Origin: Qipengyuania seohaensis
GTDB lineage: Bacteria; Pseudomonadota; Alphaproteobacteria; Sphingomonadales; Sphingomonadaceae
DNA: 64,000 bases
NCBI RefSeq assembly: GCF_002795865.1
Contig: NZ_CP024920.1
Location: forward strand, 1,709,001-1,773,000
Reading direction: 5' to 3'
Part shown: piece after piece, positions 1 through 8,327 of the stretch
Numbering within the stretch: the first letter of the stretch is position 1
Layout: every line of letters begins with the position of its first letter
The notes under the pieces: model-generated
The model's database searches: none
The model's input: only the letters and a program-made list of their open reading frames with translations
What the model was told of the DNA's origin: nothing
Position numbers and translations under genes: made by a program

Positions 1-183
1 GCCGAGAAGCTCGTCGACCTGGAGTACCACTTCCAGCGCTGGCGGTTCGGCCATCTCAAGACGGTCGAGCGGATCATCGGCTTCAAGCGCGGCACCGGCG
101 GGACCCCGGGCGTGCCCTATCTCGCAGGCGTGCTGAAAGCGGCGTTTTTCCCGGAATTGCTGAGCGTAAGGACGGCAATATGA
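1..183 (+). CDS. kynA: Tryptophan 2,3-dioxygenase, C-terminal end (5' part outside window)
   Basis: The open frame enters from the left edge and gives 60 residues before a TGA. The stretch reads [28 protein letters not shown] sequence, which is the highly conserved C-terminal block of haem-dependent tryptophan 2,3-dioxygenase. The enzyme opens the indole ring of tryptophan to N-formylkynurenine in the cytoplasm. Its stop codon overlaps the ATG of the next gene (ATGA), and the next two genes carry out the following steps of the kynurenine pathway, which supports the identification although most of the protein is missing here. Confidence 0.9.
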   Translation, partial: AEKLVDLEYHFQRWRFGHLKTVERIIGFKRGTGGTPGVPYLAGVLKAAFFPELLSVRTAI

Positions 184-827
184 GCTCTTGGCGCAGATCG
201 CTCCGCATCTGGGATATCAGCCAGGTCCTGCGCCCCGGACTGCCGGTCTGGCCGGGCGATACCGAGTTCGGCTTCGAGCGGACATGGCGGATGGAGGACG
301 GCTCGCCGGTCAATGTCGGCAAGATGACGATGACCACGCATTCCGGCACCCATGCCGATGCCCCGCTGCACTATTCCGCCAACGGAATGGATGCCGCGAG
401 CATGGAGCTCGACCCCTTCATCGGAGAGTGCCTTGTTGTGGATGCCCGCGGCGTTTCCGGCGAAATCGACGTCGCCGACCTTTCGCACCTCGACAGCGTG
501 GACCGCGTCCTTTTCCGTACCTGGGACAGCTTCCCGCATGACGACTGGCGCAGCGACTGGACGCCGATTTCGGCCGAGGCGGTCGAGTGGCTGGCGCTGC
601 AGGGCGTCAAGCTGATCGGCACCGACGCGCCGAGCGTCGATCCGCAGGATTCCAAGACGATGGATGCCCACAAGGCGGTGGCGAAAAATGCCATGCGGAT
701 TCTCGAAGGACTCGTCCTCGACGAGGTGGAGGAGGGACGGTACGAACTCATCGCCCTGCCGCTGAAGATCGGGGGCGGGGATGCCGGCCTGACCCGCGCA
801 ATTCTGCGGGAAATACCAGATGCTTGA
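180..827 (+). CDS. kynB: Kynurenine formamidase
   Basis: 215 residues, the usual length for KynB. It hydrolyses N-formylkynurenine to kynurenine and formate. The cyclase-family metal motif HxGTHxDxxxH is visible around residues 55-65 ([12 protein letters not shown]). The ATG overlaps the kynA stop, and the C-terminus overlaps the start of kynU by 8 bases, so the three genes are almost certainly one translationally coupled operon. Confidence 0.93.
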   Translation: MSSWRRSLRIWDISQVLRPGLPVWPGDTEFGFERTWRMEDGSPVNVGKMTMTTHSGTHADAPLHYSANGMDAASMELDPFIGECLVVDARGVSGEIDVADLSHLDSVDRVLFRTWDSFPHDDWRSDWTPISAEAVEWLALQGVKLIGTDAPSVDPQDSKTMDAHKAVAKNAMRILEGLVLDEVEEGRYELIALPLKIGGGDAGLTRAILREIPDA

Positions 828-2073
828 GCGTGCACGCAGTCTCGATGCGGCCGATCCGCTGGCGCAGTTTCGCGAGCGGTTCGACGTACCCGAGGGTGTT
901 GTCTATCTCGACGGCAATTCCCTCGGCTGCCTGCCGCGCGCCACGCCAGCCCGGCTGGAGCAGGTGGTGCGAGAGGAATGGGGCCGCGACCTTATCCGCA
1001 GTTGGAACAGCGCCGACTGGATCCATCTCCCGCAGCGTGTCGGCGGCAAGATAGCACCGCTGATCGGCGCGCAGCCGCACGAGGTCATCGCCTGCGACAG
1101 CGTTTCGGTGAACCTGTACAAACTGATTTCGGCGGCGCTGGCCCTCCAGAACGTAAATGGGCGGCCCGGACGCAAAGTCGTATTGAGCGAGCCGGGCAAT
1201 TTCCCGACCGACGTTTACATGATCGAAGGCCTTGAAAAACAGGGGCTTGCAGAGCGCCGACTGGTCGAGCGCGGCCAGCTTCTGGACGCTCTGGACGAGG
1301 ACGTAGCCCTGCTGCTGCTTACCCATGCACATTACAAGACCGGCGAGCTATTCGATATGGAGGCTCTCACCCGCGCGGCGCATGAGAAGGGCGCGCTTGT
1401 GCTGTGGGACCTGTCGCATTCGGGCGGCGCGCTGCCCGTGCATCTTGCTGATTGCAAAGCGGATTTCGCCGTCGGCTGCGGATATAAGTATCTCAACGGC
1501 GGGCCTGGAGCGCCTGCATACGCCTTCGTCGCAACTAAACACCATGTAGCCCATGGCGTAGACGACATTGCACTTCGCCAGCCACTCTCGGGCTGGATGG
1601 GGCATGCAAGGCCATTTGCGTTCAGCGACGACTACACTCCTGCCGCCGGAGTCGACAGCCTGCTGTGCGGCACCCCCGGAATCCTCGGCCTCGCAGCGCT
1701 GGAAGTCGGTGTGGACCTCATCGCCGAGATCGGCATCAAGGCGCTTTACGCAAAGTCGCAAAAGCTGTCGGAGTTCTTCCGCCAGTGCCTCGCCGAAAGT
1801 GGGGTGGAGCTGGAACTCGTCAGCCCGTTCGACCCGTCACAGCGGGGCAGCCAGCTCTCCTTCCGGCACGAAGAGGCCTACGCCATCTGCCAGGCCCTTA
1901 TCGCGCGCGGTGTGATCGGCGACTTCCGCGATCCCGACATCCTCCGCTTCGGCTTCGCACCGGCTTATCTGCGCTTCGAGGACATGGCCGAAGCGGCACG
2001 ACACCTTTCGGAAGTGCTGGGCAGCGGCGAATGGCAGCGCGCCGAATTTCAAGAGCGCGCGGCAGTTACCTGA
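820..2073 (+). CDS. kynU: Kynureninase
   Basis: 417 residues, PLP-dependent, cleaving kynurenine to anthranilate and alanine. The PLP-lysine region GCGYKYLNGGPGAP and the upstream DLSHSGGA motif match kynureninases of fold type I. It is the last gene of the kynA-kynB-kynU operon, so the pathway visible here stops at anthranilate; no downstream anthranilate or 3-hydroxyanthranilate genes follow. No terminator is obvious between its stop and the repeat-bearing spacer at 2090. Confidence 0.95.
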   Translation: MLERARSLDAADPLAQFRERFDVPEGVVYLDGNSLGCLPRATPARLEQVVREEWGRDLIRSWNSADWIHLPQRVGGKIAPLIGAQPHEVIACDSVSVNLYKLISAALALQNVNGRPGRKVVLSEPGNFPTDVYMIEGLEKQGLAERRLVERGQLLDALDEDVALLLLTHAHYKTGELFDMEALTRAAHEKGALVLWDLSHSGGALPVHLADCKADFAVGCGYKYLNGGPGAPAYAFVATKHHVAHGVDDIALRQPLSGWMGHARPFAFSDDYTPAAGVDSLLCGTPGILGLAALEVGVDLIAEIGIKALYAKSQKLSEFFRQCLAESGVELELVSPFDPSQRGSQLSFRHEEAYAICQALIARGVIGDFRDPDILRFGFAPAYLRFEDMAEAARHLSEVLGSGEWQRAEFQERAAVT

Positions 2074-2091
2074 GGTCTGCTTTTGGGTGGT

Positions 2092-2147
2092 TAGCGGACT
2101 GGCAGCTTTTCGACAGAAGGGGCCAATAGCGGACCGCCAGCTTCCGA
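2092..2147. repeat. Two degenerate direct repeat units sharing TAGCGGAC
   Basis: TAGCGGAC occurs at 2092-2099 and 2127-2134. Each copy is followed by a similar tail (TGGCAGCTTTTCGAC versus CGCCAGCTTCCGAC), so these are two diverged copies of one unit 35 bases apart. A third TAGCGGAC lies at 3726, on the other side of the peptidase gene. The spacer to 2233 codes for nothing convincing. Confidence 0.55.
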
Positions 2148-2233
2148 CCCCATTCCCGACATCGGTCGAGTTTCGTTTACGGTTCGGGGTGGCAGCCTTG
2201 TCTTTGCGCGGCGCAAGATGCAGCCCGCCGAGC

Positions 2234-3673
2234 ATGACCTGTTCGATAAAGCCCATCGCCGTTTTCCTGCTCCCCGTACTTGCGGCGTGTACGTCGACCT
2301 CCACCCCTTCCGAGATGGCTCAGCCATGGCGCTCCGCCGGACCGATCCAGCCCATCGAGACCGCTCAAAGTGAAACCAATCCGGCGATCCGCGGTGTTTG
2401 GCAAAGCCGCGGTTATGGCCGAGTGTTGCGGATCGACGAGGCGGGGGTAACCCAGTTCGAAATCGGTGCGAGCTGCTACAGTCCGGTATATTCCGGCGAG
2501 GCGCTGAGCGCGATGGATTCCGTTTCCTACCGCTACTTTCGCACGCTGCCGGGCGGCGACAGCGCGATCTTCCAGTTGCTGAGCGGCGATACCAATGTGG
2601 TGTTCGACAGGCTCGAGGCGCTTCCCGAAGGATGCACCGAAGATCCGGTTTCCACGCCGCCGGCGGTTGCAGATGCCTTTCTCGATGCCTTCGATCGGCA
2701 CTATGCCTTTTTCGACCGTCGCCCACCTGGTCATGCGACCCGCGCCGCGCGCGTCCGCGCAGCAATCAGGCCCGACATGAGCGAGGCGGAATTATGGGAT
2801 GCTCTTGCGGGCTACATGCACTCCCTTTCGGACAGTCACACCAAGCTCATCGGCAATGTCGGGGGAGAACGTCGTCGGGTGCAAGACGGACAGGGCACGA
2901 CCCTGCCACGAATGCGGGCGGCTGAGGGCGGAGAGACTGCATGGCTCGTCGGCTTGATCGACACCACCATGGAAAAGCTGGGCGATACAGCGCAACACAC
3001 CGGCAACGACCGGGTCGTCTGGGGCCTGATCGACGGACGCATCGGCTATATTCAGATCTTCCAGATGGGCGGCTTCACGGACAGGAAGGACTTTGGCACC
3101 GAAGCTTGGGCCGCAGCCGAAATGAACGAGTTCGATCGCATAATGGACGAGGCCATGACCGCCTTCGCAGAGCGCGAAATCGAAAGCGTGATCCTTGATC
3201 TTTCGAACAATCGAGGAGGCTGGGACAAGATTGCCAAGGCAATTCCTGCCCGTTTCACGGACGAGCCCTATGTCGGTTTCACGACCGTTACCCGCGGATC
3301 GGGCCTCTCCCCGTTTCCGCACATGATCGAACCTGAATCCGGCCCGCGCTTTACCGGTCCGGTCTACCTGTTGACCAGCGATGTAACGGTTAGCGGAGGC
3401 GAACTCGCCACGCTGGCACTGAGGCAAAACCCCCGGGTAATCCATGCCGGAGGCGTGACACGCGGTTCTTTCTCAACCCCGCTGGCCAAGCGGCTTCCCA
3501 ATGGCTGGCTGCTCGAACTTTCCAACGAGGTCTTCGCGGCGCCCGACGGCAGGGTTTATGAGGAGAGCGGGATAGCCCCCCAAGTACCGCTCGAAGTCTA
3601 TCCCGCAGAGACACCGGTGGAAGGCCACTGGCACGCGGTCGAAGCGCTGGCAGCCATGATCAACACTCACTGA
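2234..3673 (+). CDS. S41 family peptidase, lipoprotein
   Basis: 479 residues from the ATG chosen at 2234. This start gives a short hydrophobic signal ending in a lipobox-like LLPVLAAC, so the protein is probably lipid-anchored in the envelope. A frame open further upstream would put the signal 50 residues inside the protein. The C-terminal half resembles the tail-specific protease/tricorn core (S41): IGYIQIFQM, the LDLSNNRGG loop and a TVSGGELATLAL block holding the likely nucleophilic Ser. No PDZ domain is obvious. The gene stands alone between repeat-bearing spacers; its substrate cannot be inferred. Confidence 0.8.
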   Translation: MTCSIKPIAVFLLPVLAACTSTSTPSEMAQPWRSAGPIQPIETAQSETNPAIRGVWQSRGYGRVLRIDEAGVTQFEIGASCYSPVYSGEALSAMDSVSYRYFRTLPGGDSAIFQLLSGDTNVVFDRLEALPEGCTEDPVSTPPAVADAFLDAFDRHYAFFDRRPPGHATRAARVRAAIRPDMSEAELWDALAGYMHSLSDSHTKLIGNVGGERRRVQDGQGTTLPRMRAAEGGETAWLVGLIDTTMEKLGDTAQHTGNDRVVWGLIDGRIGYIQIFQMGGFTDRKDFGTEAWAAAEMNEFDRIMDEAMTAFAEREIESVILDLSNNRGGWDKIAKAIPARFTDEPYVGFTTVTRGSGLSPFPHMIEPESGPRFTGPVYLLTSDVTVSGGELATLALRQNPRVIHAGGVTRGSFSTPLAKRLPNGWLLELSNEVFAAPDGRVYEESGIAPQVPLEVYPAETPVEGHWHAVEALAAMINTH

Positions 3674-3725
3674 TCTGCGATCTGCGTTCTTTTTCTAGCT
3701 GCAGCCAGGACTGCTATCGGGTCGT

Positions 3726-3743
3726 TAGCGGACATTCGAAACC
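3726..3743. repeat. TAGCGGAC repeat unit downstream of the S41 gene
   Basis: The bases GGTCGTTAGCGGACATTCG (about 3720-3738) share the core TAGCGGAC with the two units at 2092 and 2127. The tail differs from those two, so this is a partial or diverged copy. Confidence 0.4.
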
Positions 3744-3776
3744 CAACAGCTGCGTGGCGGCGGTAACCGCGCCGAC

Positions 3777-4385
3777 CTAAGCCTCCAGCTCGATGTCCCA
3801 GTAGAGCCAGTCCCGCCAGGTTTCGTGCAGGTAGTTGGGCGGGAACATCTTGCCATGCTGTTGCAACTGCCAGTGCGTCGGGCGGATCGGTTCGTGGTAG
3901 AGCGTCATCCCGGCCTGTTTCGGCGTGCGGCCGCCCTTCTTCATGTTGCAAGGCGCGCAGGCGGTGGCGATGTTCTCCCACGTCGTCTTGCCGCCCAGGC
4001 GGCGCGGCACGACATGGTCGAAGGTGAGATTGTTCATGTCGCCGCAGAACTGGCAGGAGAAGCGGTCGCGCAGGAACAGGTTGAAGCGCGTGAAGGCCGG
4101 GAATTCGGACGGTTTCACATATTGCTTCAGCGCGATCACGCTGGGGATCTTCATGTCGAGATTGGGCGAATGGACCTCGCGCTCATAGGTCTCGATCACG
4201 TCCACCCGGTCGAGGAAGATCGCCTTGATCGCGGTCTGCCAGGGCCACAGGCTTAGCGGATAATAGGACAGCGGCGTGTAATCCGCGTTGAGCACGAGCG
4301 AGGGACACGATTCCAGATTTCGTGTCGGATCCTCGTCGGCGCTGCGGAAGCGAGCCGCGCGTTCGAGTAACTCAGCCTTGAACAT
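3777..4385 (-). CDS. HNH endonuclease family protein
   Basis: 202 residues from the ATG at 4385, chosen because it begins the conserved-looking MFKAELLERA segment; the frame stays open upstream for 18 further codons. The C-terminal half has the HNH_5 layout: CxFC, then DHVVPRRLGG, then a second CAPC pair, giving a zinc-stabilised beta-beta-alpha-metal nuclease fold. Similar stand-alone HNH proteins are common in alphaproteobacterial genomes and their role is not established. It is divergently transcribed from gluQRS. Confidence 0.85.
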   Translation of the reverse strand: MFKAELLERAARFRSADEDPTRNLESCPSLVLNADYTPLSYYPLSLWPWQTAIKAIFLDRVDVIETYEREVHSPNLDMKIPSVIALKQYVKPSEFPAFTRFNLFLRDRFSCQFCGDMNNLTFDHVVPRRLGGKTTWENIATACAPCNMKKGGRTPKQAGMTLYHEPIRPTHWQLQQHGKMFPPNYLHETWRDWLYWDIELEA

Positions 4386-4501
4386 CAGTCGTAGACACGT
4401 GCGCGTCCCTCCCCGATGAGATTGAGAATGCACTTGCAAACAAAAGGGTCAAGACTGTTACAGACAGGCTATCCACAAGCTTATCCAGCGAGTCCCGTCA
4501 C

Positions 4502-5332
4502 TTGATCGTTTCCCGCTTCGCCCCCAGCCCCAATGGTTCGCTGCATCTCGGCCATGCCTATGCGGCGATCGTAGCGCACGATCTGGTGCGCGAGCGGGGC
4601 GGACGTTTCCTGCTGCGGATCGAGGATATCGACGGCGAACGATCGCGCCCCGAACTGGCCGACGAATTCCGCGCCGACCTCGAGTGGCTGGGGCTGGAAT
4701 GGGAAGAAGTGCCCGCGCAATCGACCCGGCTGGAGCGCTACGAAGAGACTGCGCTCGAGCTGCTGCATCGCGGCCTGCTCTACCCGTGCACCTGCACGCG
4801 TGCCGACATCCAGGCCGCCGAGCCGCGCCTTGGCCCGGAAGGCGCGATCTATCCCGGCACCTGCAAGGGCCGCCTGCTCGATCCCGAAAAGCCCGCTGCC
4901 CTGCGGCTGGATGCGGACCGCGCCATGGCCGAGGTGGGCGAGATATTCTGGGAGGACGAGCTTGCCGGCCTTATCATGGCGGACCCGCGCCCGCTCGGCG
5001 ACGTGGTGCTTGTGCGCAAGGACGCGCCCGCCAGCTATCACCTTGCCGCCACGCTCGACGATGCGGCCGACGGGGTCACGCTGGTCACGCGCGGGCAGGA
5101 CCTGTTCGCGGCTACCCATGTGCACCGGGTTCTGCAGGCGCTGCTCGATCTGCCGGTGCCCGATTGGCACCATCATCCGATCCTGGTCGACGAGACCGGG
5201 CAGAAGCTGGCCAAGCGGCGCGGATCGCCGAGCCTTGCCGATCGCAGGCTTGGCGGAGAGGACGGGCGGGAACTTGCCGACGCGCTGCGCGCTGAACAAC
5301 TTCCAGCTGGAATTTCGCTCGTCAGTACCTAG
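4502..5332 (+). CDS. gluQ: Glutamyl-Q tRNA(Asp) synthetase
   Basis: 276 residues. This truncated glutamyl-tRNA synthetase paralogue attaches glutamate to the queuosine at position 34 of tRNA(Asp). The class I signatures are present as HLGH near residue 17 and KLAKR near residue 237. Cys residues in YPCTCTRAD and YPGTCKGR fit the zinc site of GluQRS. It lacks the anticodon-binding C-terminal half of a full GluRS, as expected. The start is a TTG, with the protein beginning MIVSRFAPSPNG. A HIG1-like gene follows after about 10 bases. Confidence 0.93.
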   Translation: MIVSRFAPSPNGSLHLGHAYAAIVAHDLVRERGGRFLLRIEDIDGERSRPELADEFRADLEWLGLEWEEVPAQSTRLERYEETALELLHRGLLYPCTCTRADIQAAEPRLGPEGAIYPGTCKGRLLDPEKPAALRLDADRAMAEVGEIFWEDELAGLIMADPRPLGDVVLVRKDAPASYHLAATLDDAADGVTLVTRGQDLFAATHVHRVLQALLDLPVPDWHHHPILVDETGQKLAKRRGSPSLADRRLGGEDGRELADALRAEQLPAGISLVST

Positions 5333-5341
5333 GTAGGTCCT

Positions 5342-5572
5342 ATGAACACAGTCTTCGTAATCCTCATCCTCGCGGCCATGGTCATGGTCGTCGTGTCCCT
5401 CGTGCGCGGCGTGGTGGCGTTCCTCCAATCGACCAAGATTGATTTGCAGAGCGGCGAGCAGGTGGATGCCACCGAAATGCAGCTGAAGCAGAACAAGGCG
5501 ATGATGGCGCGTGTCAAATGGCAGGCGGTGGCCGTCGTGATCATGGCGATCATGCTCGCCGTTGCCGCCTGA
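5342..5572 (+). CDS. Twin-transmembrane (HIG1-like) protein
   Basis: 76 residues with two hydrophobic helices, about 3-27 and 55-76, joined by a polar loop. The block QNKAMMARVKWQAVAV before helix 2 matches the HIG1-type signature seen in small alphaproteobacterial membrane proteins. In mitochondria HIG1 proteins associate with respiratory complexes; a similar role here is only inference. It is packed between gluQ and the adenosyltransferase gene. Confidence 0.75.
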   Translation: MNTVFVILILAAMVMVVVSLVRGVVAFLQSTKIDLQSGEQVDATEMQLKQNKAMMARVKWQAVAVVIMAIMLAVAA

Positions 5573-5593
5573 TCCGATCTGGCGGGCGAAGGG

Positions 5594-6172
5594 GTGGTAA
5601 AGCTCAACAAGATTTATACGCGCACCGGCGATGACGGCTCAACCGGCCTCGTCGACGGGTCCCGCGTGGCAAAGCACGCGCCGCGCATGGATGCGATCGG
5701 GGTGGTGGACGAGGCGAACAGCGCGCTCGGCCATGCCGCCGTCGCCTTGACGGATAGCGAGCACGCACAGGCGCTGTTCCGCATCCAGAACGACATGTTC
5801 GATCTGGGCGCCGACCTTGCGACGCCTGCCGCTGACGGTGACGATTTTGCGCCTTCCGAAATGGTGCTGCGGATCGTCGCGGCGCAGGTGGCGTGGCTGG
5901 AAGATGCGATCGACGCGGCGAACGAGCATCTCGAACCGCTGACCAGTTTCATCCTGCCGGGTGGGAGCGAGGCTGCGGCGCGCCTCCACGTGGCACGTGC
6001 GGCGGTGCGCCGGGCAGAGCGCGCCTGCGTCGAACTGGCATCCAATGAACCGGTCAATCCGCAGGCGCTGGCCTATATCAACCGCCTCTCCGACTATCTC
6101 TTCGTACTTGCGCGGGCCGCCAATTCGAACGGCGCCGACGACGTGAAGTGGGTTCCCGGCGCAAATCGCTGA
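5594..6172 (+). CDS. ATP:cob(I)alamin adenosyltransferase, PduO type
   Basis: 192 residues starting at a GTG. The N-terminal YTRTGDDGSTGL motif binds ATP in PduO-type adenosyltransferases, and the conserved RRAERxxVEL-like helix appears near residue 140 (VRRAERACVEL). The enzyme makes adenosylcobalamin in the cytoplasm. No cobalamin biosynthesis genes or B12 riboswitch are nearby, which fits salvage rather than de novo synthesis. Confidence 0.93.
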   Translation: MVKLNKIYTRTGDDGSTGLVDGSRVAKHAPRMDAIGVVDEANSALGHAAVALTDSEHAQALFRIQNDMFDLGADLATPAADGDDFAPSEMVLRIVAAQVAWLEDAIDAANEHLEPLTSFILPGGSEAAARLHVARAAVRRAERACVELASNEPVNPQALAYINRLSDYLFVLARAANSNGADDVKWVPGANR

Positions 6173-6243
6173 AGCCGCGCTAGCCAGCGGCGTTCCTACT
6201 CGCTAGTGCAGCGCCTTTGCTGCATCTGCGAAGGGAAAATCAC

Positions 6244-7116
6244 GTGAGCAAGACGATCGCCATCATCGGTGCGGGCCAGATGGGCTCCGGCATTGCGCAA
6301 ACCATTGCGCAGCACGGTATGCAGGTGCTCCTCGCCGATGTGAACCTGGATGTGGCGGAGGCCGCCGTCGGCAAGATCGACAAGGCCCTCGGCAAGCTGG
6401 TCGGGCGCGGCAAGATCGAGATCGCGGATGCAGAAGCGACCATGGGCCGGATCACGCCAGTGGGCGACTATGCGCGCATGGACGAAGCGGAGATGATCAT
6501 CGAAGCGGCGACCGAGAAGGAAGAGATTAAGCAGGCGATCTTCGAAAAGGCGGGCCAGAAACTGCGCGCCGACGCGATCATGGCGTCGAACACCAGCTCG
6601 ATCCCGATCACGCGCATGGCGAATTATTCGCCCGACCCGGCTCGTTTCATCGGCCTGCACTTCTTCAATCCCGTCCCCGTGATGGGCCTGATCGAGGTCA
6701 TTCCCGGCCTTGCCACCAGCGAGGAAACCACCGCGCGCACCCGCGGCTTCGCAGAAGCGCTGGGCAAGGAAGTGGTGCTGAGCCAGGACGAGCCCGGCTT
6801 CGTCGTCAACCGCATCCTCTTGCCGATGATCAACGAGGCGATCTTCGTCCTCGGCCAGTCGACTGCAGGCATCGAGGACATCGACAAGGGCTGCCGTCTC
6901 GGCCTCAACCACCCGATGGGCCCGTTGCAGCTGGCAGATTTCGTGGGCCTCGACACCTGTCTTGACATCCTGATGGTGCTCTATCGCACCACGCGCGACA
7001 GCAAGTATCGTCCCGCCCCGCTGCTGGTGAAATATGTCGAAGCCGGCTGGCTCGGCCGCAAGACCGGCCGGGGCTTCTACGACTATTCGGGCGAGGCTCC
7101 GGTCCCCACGCGCTAG
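6244..7116 (+). CDS. 3-hydroxybutyryl-CoA dehydrogenase
   Basis: 290 residues from a GTG at 6244, preceded by GAAGGGA at a suitable distance and beginning [16 protein letters not shown], so the nucleotide-binding GxGxxG lies at the very N-terminus. [15 protein letters not shown] is the classic 3-hydroxyacyl-CoA dehydrogenase core with the catalytic His. The length is that of the single-function enzyme, without a hydratase domain. It interconverts acetoacetyl-CoA and 3-hydroxybutyryl-CoA, in butanoate or PHB metabolism. Confidence 0.93.
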   Translation: MSKTIAIIGAGQMGSGIAQTIAQHGMQVLLADVNLDVAEAAVGKIDKALGKLVGRGKIEIADAEATMGRITPVGDYARMDEAEMIIEAATEKEEIKQAIFEKAGQKLRADAIMASNTSSIPITRMANYSPDPARFIGLHFFNPVPVMGLIEVIPGLATSEETTARTRGFAEALGKEVVLSQDEPGFVVNRILLPMINEAIFVLGQSTAGIEDIDKGCRLGLNHPMGPLQLADFVGLDTCLDILMVLYRTTRDSKYRPAPLLVKYVEAGWLGRKTGRGFYDYSGEAPVPTR

Positions 7117-7163
7117 GAACTTCCCGGCCTCGCCGCCCGTTGGTTGTGCAAAGGAGATTTTGC

Positions 7164-7508
7164 ATGACCGATACCAAGCCGGAGAGCCAGGAAATGCGCC
7201 AGTCGGGCCTCGCGCCCGAAACGCATAACGACGAGCAGGACGATCACCGCAGCCAGGCCCAGGAAGTGGCCGAACAGGCGCAGCAGGTGACGACGGAAAC
7301 CACCTCGCCGACCGAAAGCACAAAAGACGATAACCAGTCGGGCCTGATGGGCGATTCCACGCAGGACACCATCGATCACATGCGCGACATGGAAAGTTCG
7401 GGCCGGATCGACATGGACGCCTATCGCGGCGAGCCGAACCATGACGACAATGTCGACAAATACGGCAAGGGGCACAAGCCCGACGGCCTGCGCGGCGACG
7501 GCACCTAA
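7164..7508 (+). CDS. Hydrophilic hypothetical protein
   Basis: 114 residues after a good AAGGAG ribosome site (about 7151). The protein is almost entirely polar: rich in Asp, Glu, Gln, Thr and Ser, with no hydrophobic segment and no Cys, and is probably disordered. I recognise no family. It ends in a 4-base convergent overlap with the DUF202 gene. Codon use matches its neighbours, and the strong ribosome site argues that it is real. Confidence 0.7.
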   Translation: MTDTKPESQEMRQSGLAPETHNDEQDDHRSQAQEVAEQAQQVTTETTSPTESTKDDNQSGLMGDSTQDTIDHMRDMESSGRIDMDAYRGEPNHDDNVDKYGKGHKPDGLRGDGT

Positions 7509-7915
7509 CCTGCCAGATCGCCGTCGTTGAGAATCCACAGGCCCGCGACCAAGATCGCGGAGCCTGTGGCGACGGCATAAGCCATCACCTTGAAATTCGG
7601 CGTGCTGATCGCTTCGAACTCGTGCGGATCGAGCCGCGCGAGCGTCTTGCACGCCCGTCTTTCCGCCGTGACGGCGAGCCATGCGCCGCCCACGATGAAC
7701 ATGGTGGCGATCGCCTTGGCTAGCCAGGGCGGCTGAAATTCCCCGAACACGGCGCGGAAACCCAGCCCGATACCGATTGCAGCGAAAGCAGTGCGCATCC
7801 AGCCCGCAAATGTCCGCTCCATCGCCATGATGTTGCGGTCTTCGGCAAGGTCCGTGCGGAACTCAGCCCACTCGGTGCTCTTGTCTTTACCTTTTCGGGG
7901 ATCGTCTTGCGCCAT
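7505..7915 (-). CDS. DUF202 family (YidH-like) membrane protein
   Basis: 136 residues. The N-terminal half has LAEDRNIMAMERTFAGWMRTA, the DUF202 hallmark (an LAxxRTxLAxERTxLAWxRT-type motif), followed by three hydrophobic helices around 44-62, 68-84 and 112-131. These are inner-membrane proteins of unknown function; some are fused to or placed beside VTC-type or transporter proteins, but not here. Confidence 0.82.
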   Translation of the reverse strand: MAQDDPRKGKDKSTEWAEFRTDLAEDRNIMAMERTFAGWMRTAFAAIGIGLGFRAVFGEFQPPWLAKAIATMFIVGGAWLAVTAERRACKTLARLDPHEFEAISTPNFKVMAYAVATGSAILVAGLWILNDGDLAG

Positions 7916-7956
7916 GCCCCTTCAGCGTATGGGGCAAGCGGTGGTTCCGCAAGCCG

Positions 7957-8301
7957 TCACCCGACCGGTTCGGTCGATACCAATGGCTCGGTGTCGTTGA
8001 TCAACCAGCTGTTGTCCTGGGGCGAGGGTTCCATCGGCGCATTCAGCGTGCCCGCCTGCGAATACCATTCGTCCAGCGCGGGGTCCTGGCGGACCTGCGG
8101 ACGCGGAGCGGCGGCCTGCTGCTGCACGGGCGCGCCGGGCTGTGCGACCGGCGGGCCTTGCGTCTGTTCGCCCGTCTGCTCGGCGATCTGCTGGAGCATT
8201 CCGGGGTCTTCCTCGCGGCCGACCATGAAAACGACGGACAGCAGGAACAGCCCGATCATGATGAGCTTCTTGCGCTGTTTGGTAAAGACGCTGGTTTCCA
8301 T
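7957..8301 (-). CDS. Single-pass membrane hypothetical protein, Gln/Pro-rich
   Basis: 114 residues from the ATG at 8301; a TTG three codons upstream is an alternative start. One transmembrane helix (about 15-29, KLIMIGLFLLSVVFMVG) is followed by a low-complexity Gln/Pro/Ala-rich part, so it is a tail anchored by an N-terminal helix. It lies between the DUF202 gene and mutS, all leftward. I do not recognise it. Confidence 0.6.
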   Translation of the reverse strand: METSVFTKQRKKLIMIGLFLLSVVFMVGREEDPGMLQQIAEQTGEQTQGPPVAQPGAPVQQQAAAPRPQVRQDPALDEWYSQAGTLNAPMEPSPQDNSWLINDTEPLVSTEPVG

Positions 8302-8327
8302 GGGCAGCAACTATAGCGCCGCCTGGG

